From positions 1-7,262 of the forward strand of contig CALABV010000143.1 in assembly GCA_937886325.1 (NCBI GenBank): 7,262 bases of DNA, written 5' to 3'. A program made the translations under genes and the position numbers. This stretch comes from an uncultured Geobacter sp. (GTDB taxonomy: Bacteria > Desulfobacterota > Desulfuromonadia > Geobacterales > Geobacteraceae). Each line of letters begins with the position of its first letter. Positions within the stretch are counted from its first letter, which is position 1. Below the pieces are notes generated by a model. The model was not told the origin of the DNA. It searched no databases and saw only the letters and a list, made by a program, of their open reading frames with translations. Below are positions 1-5,760 of this stretch, in pieces.

Positions 1-46
1 AGATATATCAGTGTGACTGGAGTTCAGACGTGTGCTCTTCCGATCT
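1..46 (+). other. Illumina TruSeq adapter contamination at the contig end
   Basis: Positions 13-46 match the 34-base TruSeq read-2 adapter core, ending in the familiar CTCTTCCGATCT at 35-46. Positions 1-4 (AGAT) fit the end of the P7 segment that precedes the index. Positions 5-12 (ATATCAGT) then sit exactly where an 8-base i7 index belongs. This is library-construction sequence left in the assembly, not genome. Reading frames that cross it, such as the reverse-strand frame ending in the peptide SEEHTSELQSH, are artefacts. Confidence 0.97.
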
Positions 47-145
47 AAGACCAGGAGGGACGCGGAACAGTGCGCGGCCCGGAAGGCGCTCCTTCTGCTG
101 GAGGAGGAGCAGACCGCACGATCCGCCGGAGGGAAAGACCGCTGA
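47..145 (+). CDS. rnc: C-terminal fragment of a dsRNA-binding protein, probably ribonuclease III (5' truncated by adapter)
   Basis: Reading from base 47 in the frame that stops with TGA at 143-145 gives about 32 residues beginning KTRRDAEQCAARKALLLLEE. This matches the last helix of a double-stranded-RNA-binding domain, whose consensus is roughly S-K-K-x-A-E-Q-x-A-A-x-x-A-L-x-x-L, followed by a short polar tail. In bacteria the usual protein ending this way is RNase III, which cleaves double-stranded RNA during rRNA and mRNA processing. The upstream part, including the catalytic domain, is missing because the contig ends in adapter. The fragment is short, so another dsRBD protein cannot be excluded. 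About 100 bases without an evident gene lie between its stop and the next gene; they include a 10-base palindrome, GTACCGGTAC, at 168-177. Confidence 0.62.
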   Translation, partial: KTRRDAEQCAARKALLLLEEEQTARSAGGKDR

Positions 146-234
146 ACAGGGAGAACGGCGCCGGGCCGTACCGGTACATTTGGGATGCATGCGGGACTGT
201 GGGGTTCGGAAAGTGAATTGCCTGACCAAACGCT

Positions 235-238
235 GGAG
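235..238 (+). promoter_or_regulatory. Ribosome binding site deciding the kinase start
   Basis: GGAG at 235-238 lies 9 bases before the ATG at 248. A TTG directly upstream at 245 is in frame, but the Shine-Dalgarno distance and codon preference favour the ATG. Confidence 0.6.
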
Positions 239-247
239 TAGTGATTG

Positions 248-2743
248 ATGGATATCCGGATACTTGTCGGTCTGATAAACAATACCGCGCTCCTTCTCTC
301 CATGTGCCTGGTGTACGATGCCCTGGCAAAGAACAAGGATGTGGACCGAAGTGTCAGAAAGGCGCTGACCGGCTTTTTGCTGGGGGGAATCGGCATTGCC
401 GTTATGGTTTCCCACTGGCAATGGTATTCGGGGGTCATCTTCGACACGCGCTCGATACTGCTTTGTACCTCCGGCCTGTTCTTCGGAACGATACCGACGA
501 TCATCGCAATGACGATGACAGGCGCGTACCGGCTGTACCTTGGCGGTAACGGCGCCATGATGGGGATAAGCGTCATCCTGGCTTCCGGACTCATCGGCAT
601 CCTCTGGAGAAAAAAGCGGAAGAATCTTGCCGACATATCTCTCCCTGAGCTGTATCTTTTCGGTATTGTGGTCCACCTGGTGATGCTTTTTCTGATGATT
701 CTCCTCCCCGGCCCCATGATCCTGGATACGCTGATTCGAATCGGCCTGCCGGTGATGGTAATCTATCCGGCCGGAACGGCTCTTCTCGGCACGTTGATGT
801 CGTCCCGCCACCGGCATATCCGCGCCGAAGAATCCCTCCGTGAAAGCGAGGAACGATTCGCCTACGCAATGGACGCGACTCGCGACGGATTGTGGGACTG
901 GGACATCTCCTCGAACAAGGGGTATTTAAGTCCCGGCTACTTCCGCATGCTGGGATATCAGGCCGGAGAGTTCACCTCGACCAGCCACACCTGGGCCGAC
1001 CTTCTCCATCCCGCGGACCGCGAACGCGCCCTCGAGGCAAACAATGACTGCATCGAGAACAGAACCGACAGCTTCGACGTGGAATTCCGCATGAAGGCGA
1101 AAACGGGAGATTGGGTGTGGATTCTCGGCAGGGGCAAGGCCGTTACAAGAGACGCGAGCGGCAGGGCGACCCGCATGGTCGGAACGCATGTTGACATCAC
1201 GGAACGCAAGATTGCGGAAGAAAAAATCAAGGAAAGCGAGTTAAGATACCGTACCCTGTTCGAGCTGGAGTCCGACGCCATTTTTCTCATCGATAATGAG
1301 CGGGGCGACATCATTGAGGTCAACGAAACCGCGTCGATTTTGTACGGATATTCCAGGGAGGAACTCATCCGGCTCAGGAACGTGGACCTTTCAGCCGAGC
1401 CGGAACAGACCCGCCGGGCAACTCAGAGCGGGCTGACCGCAATTCCGGTGCGATGGCACAGAAGGAAGGACGGAACGGTATTCCCCGTTGAAATCAAGGC
1501 CAGGCACATATCCTGGAAGGGCAGACCGGTCCATATCGCTTCCATCAGGGACATTTCGGACAGAATCCGGAGCGAAGAGGAGCGAAAGGCCCTTGAGAGC
1601 CAGCTTTTCCAGTCACAGAAAATTGAGGCCGTCGGACTGCTTGCCGGAGGGGTCGCCCATGATTTCAACAACATCCTTACGGTTATCTTCGGATACTCGG
1701 ATATCCTGCTGAAGAATATCGAGCCGGGCAATCCGTTGCGTCCCTCCGTGGAAAATATCGTCGGATCGGCAACGCGCGCCGCGGATTTGACACGAGGCCT
1801 GCTTGCCTTCAGCAGGAAACAGGTCCTGGATTCAAGGCCCGTGAGTATCGAGGAAGTGGTGACGGACATCCAGAAGATTCTCGCCAGGGTCATTCGCGAG
1901 GACATCGAATTCAGGACGGTATTCCCTGATGACGTGTTGACCGTACATGCCGACAAGGGTCAGATGGGGCAGGTGCTCGTCAATCTGGTGACGAATGCGG
2001 TCGACTCAATGCCCGACGGCGGCTCTCTGACGATACGTGTCGAGCCGTATACCATGGATGCCCGGTTCATTGAAAAACACGGATTCGGAAGGCCGGGCGA
2101 CTACGCATGCATCTCCGTGACGGACACCGGCGGCGGCATTGATGAAGCGATACGGGAGAAGATATTCGAGCCGTTCTTTACCACCAAGGAGACCGGAAAA
2201 GGCACCGGTCTCGGGCTTTCCATCGTGTACGGGATCGTCAAGCAGCACAACGGTTTCATAGATGTCGAGAGCCGCATGGGAGTCGGTTCCGTTTTCTCCG
2301 TGTATCTTCCGCTTGTGGAACGGCCCGTTTCCGAAACACCGGCTCAAGCGCCCAAGGATTACGCAATGGCTCGTTGCAGTGAAACAATCCTCCTTGCCGA
2401 GGATGACGATATCGTTCGCGAGATGGACGAGATAACCTTGTCGGAGGCGGGCTACCGGGTTATTTCCGCCAGGGACGGCGAGGACGCGGTGATGAAGTTC
2501 GGTCAGGAGAGGGACGGCATCGATCTGCTGGTTTTTGACGTGGTCATGCCGAAGAAGGATGGAAAAGCGGCGTACGAAGAAATCAAGGTCCTTCGTCCTG
2601 ACGTAAAGGTTCTGTTCATGAGCGGATATACGAGGGATATCATCGATCGTAAGGGTATACCGGAGGACGAGGTGTTTTTTCTCCTGAAACCGTTCAGGCC
2701 GTACGATCTCCTGAAAAAAACGCGGGAAATACTTGACCGATAA
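248..2743 (+). CDS. Membrane hybrid sensor histidine kinase (5TM-LytS-type sensor, two PAS, HisKA, HATPase, receiver)
   Basis: An 831-residue inner-membrane hybrid kinase. Residues 1-185 carry about six hydrophobic helices resembling the 5TM-5TMR_LYT sensor, including GLFFGTIPTIIAM near 76-88 and ASGLIGILWR at 112-121. Two PAS/PAC modules follow, at about 200-320 (ending VGTHVDITERK) and 330-440 (ending IASIRDISDRI), each entered by a short charged helix. The HisKA domain has the phosphoacceptor His471 in GVAHDFNN. The ATPase domain shows the N box (NLVTNAVD, 579-586), G1 (DTGGGI, 626-631) and G2 (GTGLGLSIV, 652-660). The C-terminal receiver (about 712-828) has acidic residues at 718-721, phosphoacceptor Asp764 (FDVVMP), Ser792 and Lys814 (LKPF), so all key residues look intact. 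It should autophosphorylate on His471 and pass phosphate to Asp764. There is no output domain, so it must signal through another protein. The ligand is unknown. The stop lies 22 bases before the next gene, which suggests co-transcription. Confidence 0.93.
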   Translation: MDIRILVGLINNTALLLSMCLVYDALAKNKDVDRSVRKALTGFLLGGIGIAVMVSHWQWYSGVIFDTRSILLCTSGLFFGTIPTIIAMTMTGAYRLYLGGNGAMMGISVILASGLIGILWRKKRKNLADISLPELYLFGIVVHLVMLFLMILLPGPMILDTLIRIGLPVMVIYPAGTALLGTLMSSRHRHIRAEESLRESEERFAYAMDATRDGLWDWDISSNKGYLSPGYFRMLGYQAGEFTSTSHTWADLLHPADRERALEANNDCIENRTDSFDVEFRMKAKTGDWVWILGRGKAVTRDASGRATRMVGTHVDITERKIAEEKIKESELRYRTLFELESDAIFLIDNERGDIIEVNETASILYGYSREELIRLRNVDLSAEPEQTRRATQSGLTAIPVRWHRRKDGTVFPVEIKARHISWKGRPVHIASIRDISDRIRSEEERKALESQLFQSQKIEAVGLLAGGVAHDFNNILTVIFGYSDILLKNIEPGNPLRPSVENIVGSATRAADLTRGLLAFSRKQVLDSRPVSIEEVVTDIQKILARVIREDIEFRTVFPDDVLTVHADKGQMGQVLVNLVTNAVDSMPDGGSLTIRVEPYTMDARFIEKHGFGRPGDYACISVTDTGGGIDEAIREKIFEPFFTTKETGKGTGLGLSIVYGIVKQHNGFIDVESRMGVGSVFSVYLPLVERPVSETPAQAPKDYAMARCSETILLAEDDDIVREMDEITLSEAGYRVISARDGEDAVMKFGQERDGIDLLVFDVVMPKKDGKAAYEEIKVLRPDVKVLFMSGYTRDIIDRKGIPEDEVFFLLKPFRPYDLLKKTREILDR

Positions 2744-2753
2744 ACCACACTAC

Positions 2754-2759
2754 AAGGAG
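2754..2759 (+). promoter_or_regulatory. Ribosome binding site deciding the S1-protein start
   Basis: AAGGAG at 2754-2759 is 6 bases before the ATG at 2766. The alternative in-frame TTG at 2733 overlaps the kinase's 3' end and has no comparable site, so ATG 2766 is preferred. Confidence 0.8.
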
Positions 2760-2765
2760 TGCGCA

Positions 2766-3971
2766 ATGTCGAACAACGACGAACATGAAGTGACAAACGA
2801 AGACGAGAGCTTTGCAGAACTGCTGGAGCAGAGCCTTTCCAATCAGAGCGGCCGGCTGGCGCCGGGCCAGAAGGTGACGGCACGGGTGCTGAAAGTCAGT
2901 GCCGAATGGCTGTTTATCGATACCGGTCACAAGGGAGAGGGGGTTGTCGACCTGAAGGAATTTACCGATCCCGACGGCGTGATTTCGGTGAAGGAAGGGG
3001 ACACCATCTCCGCCTATTTCCTCTCGTCAAGCCGCGGAGAGATGCGTTTCACCACCAGGGTGGGCGGCGGCTCCTCGGGAACCGCCCAACTTGAAGAGGC
3101 ATGGCAGGCGGGTGTTCCGGTGGAGGGCGTGGTCGAGAAGGAGATCAAGGGGGGATACGAGGTGAAGCTGGCCGGCTCTGCCCGCGCCTTCTGTCCCTTC
3201 TCCCAGATGTCGCTGCGGCGGGTGGAGAATCCGGAATCGTTCATCGGGACCCATTTTTCCTTCCGCATTACGGATTACGGCGAAAGTGGGCGGAACATCG
3301 TCGTGTCCCGCCGTGTCCTGCTGGAGGAAGAGCAGAAAAGGCTCAGGGAAGAGGCACAGGCAGCCCTCAGCGAGGGGATGACGGTTTCGGGAACCGTTAC
3401 CTCACTGAGGGATTTCGGCGCCTTCGTGGATATCGGAGGTATTGAAGGGCTGCTCCCCGTTTCTGAAATCGGGTGGAGCCGGGTCAAGGATGTTCGGGAT
3501 GTGCTGAGCGTCGGACAGCAGGTTCAGGTGATGGTCAAGTCCATCGACCGGGAGAAGGAGAGGATTTCCCTGAGCCTCAAGGATACCCTTGAGGATCCGT
3601 GGGAGAAGGTGGGTGAAATGTACCCGGAAGGGTCGTTCCATACCGGCGTCGTTGCGCGACTGACTGCTTTCGGTGCCTTTGTGACCCTTTCCGACGGCGT
3701 GGACGGGCTGATCCACATCTCCAAGCTCGGAGCGGGAAAGCGCATCAGCCATCCCCGTGAGGTGCTTGCCGAAGGGCAGACAATTGAGGTCAAGGTGGAG
3801 AGCTTCGATAGGGAAAACCGCCGCCTTTCCCTGGCGCTTGCCGGAGCCGCCCGCGTAGCGGAAGAGGAAGAGGCGACCCTCGACGAATTCCGGCGGCGCG
3901 CGGACGAGGCGCCGAAGAAGATGGGGACGCTGGGGGACATGCTCCAGGCAAAGGCGAAGAAGAAAAAATAA
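2766..3971 (+). CDS. S1 RNA-binding domain protein with four S1 repeats (ribosomal protein S1-like)
   Basis: A 401-residue cytoplasmic protein made almost entirely of S1-type OB folds at about residues 34-98, 115-182, 203-272 and 289-358. Repeats 3 and 4 are the most canonical: GTVTSLRDFGAFVDIGGIEG (209-228) with LLPVSEIGW, and GVVARLTAFGAFVTLSDGVD (294-313) with GLIHISKLG. Each ends in the usual DRE(K/N)xRxSLSL-type strand. Repeat 2 has a less regular core like the second domain of bacterial S1. A charged linker (about 184-200) divides the protein into 2+2 repeats. The tail after 360 is acidic (EEEEA) and then strongly basic, ending KAKKKK. Such proteins bind single-stranded RNA. E. coli ribosomal S1 has six repeats, so this may be a short S1 or an accessory S1-domain protein; the sequence alone does not decide, and no symbol is given. 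The kinase lies 22 bases upstream and surE 38 bases downstream. Confidence 0.88.
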   Translation: MSNNDEHEVTNEDESFAELLEQSLSNQSGRLAPGQKVTARVLKVSAEWLFIDTGHKGEGVVDLKEFTDPDGVISVKEGDTISAYFLSSSRGEMRFTTRVGGGSSGTAQLEEAWQAGVPVEGVVEKEIKGGYEVKLAGSARAFCPFSQMSLRRVENPESFIGTHFSFRITDYGESGRNIVVSRRVLLEEEQKRLREEAQAALSEGMTVSGTVTSLRDFGAFVDIGGIEGLLPVSEIGWSRVKDVRDVLSVGQQVQVMVKSIDREKERISLSLKDTLEDPWEKVGEMYPEGSFHTGVVARLTAFGAFVTLSDGVDGLIHISKLGAGKRISHPREVLAEGQTIEVKVESFDRENRRLSLALAGAARVAEEEEATLDEFRRRADEAPKKMGTLGDMLQAKAKKKK

Positions 3972-3989
3972 GGCGGTAACCGCCGTTTT
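3972..3989 (+). terminator. Short intrinsic-terminator-like hairpin between the S1-protein gene and surE
   Basis: GGCGG (3972-3976) pairs perfectly with CCGCC (3980-3984) across a 3-base loop TAA, followed by G and four T at 3986-3989. It starts on the base after the S1-protein stop codon, and an A run precedes it, so it could act on either strand. The 5-bp stem and short T run make it weak; it may only attenuate transcription into surE. Confidence 0.42.
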
Positions 3990-4009
3990 CCGGATGGACG
4001 GTGAAGTGA

Positions 4010-4762
4010 ATGGGCATCAAGATACTGGTAACGAATGACGACGGGATACATGCGCCGGGAATCCGGGCGCTTGCCGAGGCGCTGCGCAAGGTGGGCCGGG
4101 TTGCGGTGGTGGCTCCGGACCGGGAGAGGAGCGCGGTGGGGCATGCGCTGACCCTTCACCACCCTCTGCGCGCAACCCGCATCGGTCCGGACATCTTTTC
4201 CGTTGACGGGACCCCCACAGACTGCGTGAACCTGGGGATCCACGACCTCGTCTCTTTCACGCCGGACGTGGTGGTATCCGGGATAAACCGCGGATCGAAT
4301 CTGGGGGATGATGTGACCTACTCGGGTACGGTATCGGCGGCCATGGAGGCGACGCTGATGGGGATACCCGCCATTGCCGTCTCCCTGTGTACGGACGGGG
4401 AGGGGAGGCACTACGACAGCGCGGCCGGATTCGCCGCCCACCTGGCGGGAGAAGTGTTTTCCCGCGGGCTTCCGGCCGACACCTTCCTGAATGTAAATAT
4501 ACCGGACCTGGATCGGAGCGAGCTTCTTCCCCCCCTCATCACCAGGCAGGGAAGGCGCCGCTATGATGGCGGCATCGTGGACAAGGTCGACCCGAGAGGG
4601 CGCAAATACTACTGGATCGGCAGCGGCGAGCTGACCTTTCTCGACCTCCCCGGAACCGATTACCATGCGGTTTCCCGCGGGCATATCTCCATCACGCCCC
4701 TTCACCTGGACCTGACCAACTACGCCTCGTTCGAGACTCTCAGCGCCTGGCAGTTGAGGTAG
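4010..4762 (+). CDS. surE: 5'/3'-nucleotidase SurE (survival protein)
   Basis: A 250-residue SurE of normal length. It begins MGIKILVTNDDGIHAPGI, the family signature, with metal ligands Asp10 and Asp11. Ser41 (RERSAVGHALT) and Asn97 (GINRGSNLGDDVTYSGTVSA) supply the other two expected metal ligands, so the active site looks complete. The enzyme is a metal-dependent cytoplasmic phosphatase acting on nucleoside monophosphates, associated with stationary-phase and stress survival. ATG 4010 is preceded by a modest GGTGA at 4000-4004 and matches the conserved N-terminus exactly. It stands first in a surE-pcm-rpoS order known from enteric and some other bacteria. Unlike the tight surE-pcm overlap often seen, here 294 bases of structured non-coding DNA separate the two genes. 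Confidence 0.97.
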   Translation: MGIKILVTNDDGIHAPGIRALAEALRKVGRVAVVAPDRERSAVGHALTLHHPLRATRIGPDIFSVDGTPTDCVNLGIHDLVSFTPDVVVSGINRGSNLGDDVTYSGTVSAAMEATLMGIPAIAVSLCTDGEGRHYDSAAGFAAHLAGEVFSRGLPADTFLNVNIPDLDRSELLPPLITRQGRRRYDGGIVDKVDPRGRKYYWIGSGELTFLDLPGTDYHAVSRGHISITPLHLDLTNYASFETLSAWQLR

Positions 4763-4805
4763 CGGCCATCCGGGAGCTCCCACTACTTGTTCCCGGTTCG
4801 GAAAT

Positions 4806-4868
4806 GAGGCAGGACCTGAGTCCGTGGCGCCTTTACGCCTTCGCGTCGCCGTCATGCCTCGGTTTTTT
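4806..4868 (+). terminator. Possible branched intrinsic terminator after surE
   Basis: GAGGCA (4806-4811) pairs with TGCCTC (4855-4860), followed by GG and six T at 4863-4868. Inside lie two small local hairpins: GGAC/GTCC (4812-4815 with 4820-4823) and a stem of GGCG/CGCC (4826-4829 with 4847-4850) containing ACGC/GCGT (4835-4838 with 4843-4846). The T run directly after a closing GC stem resembles an intrinsic terminator for the surE transcript, but the multi-branch shape is unusual. The same bases can also pair in the larger inverted repeat. Confidence 0.35.
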
Positions 4869-4991
4869 GCATTCCCGTGGAATCAGGCTGCCCGACGACG
4901 TTCACGCGGTGTAATCGGCATGAAACGGCGTCAGCGACGATGAACCCCGGCATTCCGCTCGCTTCGGCGTGAAGGCGCCACGGACTCAGGT
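4814..4991. repeat. Structured intergenic element with 26-bp near-perfect inverted repeats
   Basis: Arm 1 (4814-4839) and arm 2 (4966-4991) are reverse complements over 26 positions. The single exception, T4834 opposite G4971, still pairs as G-U in RNA on the + strand. Inside, 4847-4858 pairs with 4917-4930 (TCATGCC with GGCATGA, then CGCCG with CGGCG after a 2-base bulge), extended by TCGC 4841-4844 with GCGA 4934-4937. ATTCC/GGAAT (4871-4875 with 4879-4883) makes a small apical hairpin. The whole could form one long imperfect hairpin, either in DNA as a palindromic or MITE-like insertion or in RNA as a non-coding or leader RNA. I see no target-site duplication beyond 2 bases and no transposase, so its nature is open. 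Confidence 0.7.
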
Positions 4992-4996
4992 GGGGA

Positions 4997-5025
4997 TAGA
5001 CTTTTCATCCGGGGTTTGTTATATA
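4997..5025 (+). promoter_or_regulatory. Candidate sigma-70-type promoter for pcm and the sigma-factor gene
   Basis: TAGACT (4997-5002) resembles the -35 box (4 of 6) and TATATA (5020-5025) the -10 box (4 of 6), with an ideal 17-base spacer. It lies just after the inverted repeat and about 30 bases before the pcm start. The AT-rich patch stands out against GC-rich surroundings. It would start a transcript independent of surE, carrying pcm, the sigma gene and apt. Confidence 0.45.
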
Positions 5026-5045
5026 TCTGACTCCCTGAATTACAC

Positions 5046-5050
5046 AGAGG
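5046..5050 (+). promoter_or_regulatory. Ribosome binding site deciding the pcm start
   Basis: AGAGG at 5046-5050 is 6 bases before ATG 5057. The in-frame TTG at 5054 would leave only 3 bases, so the ATG is preferred. Confidence 0.65.
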
Positions 5051-5056
5051 TTTTTG

Positions 5057-5704
5057 ATGAATTTCGAAGTTGCACGAAAAAGGATGGTTGAAGCCCAGAT
5101 TGTCGCGCGGGGCATCCATGACCGGCGCGTCATCGAGGCGATGCTGAAGATACCGAGGCACCTGTTCGTGGAAGAGGCCATGGCAGCGCAGGCCTACAAC
5201 GACAATCCCCTGCCCATCGGCGAGAAGCAGACCATCTCCCAGCCCTATATGGTCGCGCTGATGACCGAGCTTCTGGAGCTGAAAGGGAAGGAGAAGGTAC
5301 TGGAGATCGGCACCGGTTCCGGGTATCAGGCGGCGGTCCTCGCGGTCCTCGCCGAACGCGTGTGCACCATGGAGCGAATCCGTCCGCTCGCCATGCGGGC
5401 CCGGAAGGTCCTGGACGGTCTCGGTCTGCTGAACGTGAACATCCGTGTGGCGGACGGGACCTGCGGGTGGGAGGAGGAAGCCCCCTTCGACGCCATCCTG
5501 GTGACCGCGGGAGCGCCTGAGATACCGAATGCGCTCGTGTCGCAACTTGCGGTTGGAGGAAGACTGGTGCTCCCCGTGGGTGACCAGTTTTCCCAGACCC
5601 TGGTCCGGATCGTCAGGCAGCGGGACGGCTCCTGCACCATTGAGGATTCCATCGGCTGCCGCTTCGTAAAGCTTGTCGGAAAGCACGGATGGGAGAGCGA
5701 GTAA
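5057..5704 (+). CDS. pcm: Protein-L-isoaspartate O-methyltransferase
   Basis: A 215-residue enzyme of the family's usual size. It uses S-adenosylmethionine to methylate abnormal L-isoaspartyl residues in aged cytoplasmic proteins, starting their repair. The signature QTISQP (58-63, with Ser61) precedes the SAM-binding motif I, VLEIGTGSGYQ (81-91). An acidic residue expected to contact the ribose lies in MERI (Glu106). Motif II is DAILVTAGAPEIP (145-157) and the post-motif strand is GGRLVLPVG (167-175). The N-terminal helix (VEAQIVARGIHDRRVIEAMLKIPRH) is also typical. All key motifs are present. The sigma gene starts 56 bases downstream with no clear promoter between, which suggests a shared transcript. 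Linkage to surE and an rpoS-like gene fits a role in long-term survival. Confidence 0.97.
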   Translation: MNFEVARKRMVEAQIVARGIHDRRVIEAMLKIPRHLFVEEAMAAQAYNDNPLPIGEKQTISQPYMVALMTELLELKGKEKVLEIGTGSGYQAAVLAVLAERVCTMERIRPLAMRARKVLDGLGLLNVNIRVADGTCGWEEEAPFDAILVTAGAPEIPNALVSQLAVGGRLVLPVGDQFSQTLVRIVRQRDGSCTIEDSIGCRFVKLVGKHGWESE

Positions 5705-5760
5705 CGGCCGCACGGATCGAAGAAGTTCTCCATTGACAACTCCACCTGAAGGGAAACGTC

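Noticed and set aside
30..248. 72-residue forward open frame beginning MCSSDLR
   Set aside because: It starts inside the adapter, so the start is artificial. The dsRBD-like protein is in a different frame over the same bases.
8..817. 269-residue reverse-strand open frame
   Set aside because: Its start side lies opposite the kinase and its end runs into the adapter, giving the artefact peptide SEEHTSELQSH. The composition is shadow-like, with many His, Gln and Arg residues and no domain.
4772..4781. Perfect 10-base palindrome GGGAGCTCCC after surE
   Set aside because: It has no loop, no T run and no second copy, so it is too short to call an operator or terminator.
3524..4855. 443-residue reverse-strand open frame opposite surE and the S1-protein gene
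   Set aside because: It crosses two well-supported genes and the gap between them, has no recognisable motif, and is explained by the GC-rich codon pattern of the + strand genes.
4804..4914. 36-codon forward open frame inside the structured gap
   Set aside because: There is no convincing ribosome binding site, it overlaps the inverted-repeat arm, and its sequence (starting MRQDLSPWRLYAF) shows no recognisable family.
4931..5713. 260-residue reverse-strand open frame opposite pcm
   Set aside because: It is the shadow of pcm, whose catalytic motifs are all in the forward frame, and it has no recognisable domain.
5733..5738. Perfect TTGACA -35 box between pcm and the sigma gene
   Set aside because: At 16-18 base spacing the -10 position falls on the GC-rich Shine-Dalgarno/start region with nothing resembling TATAAT, so it is probably a chance match.
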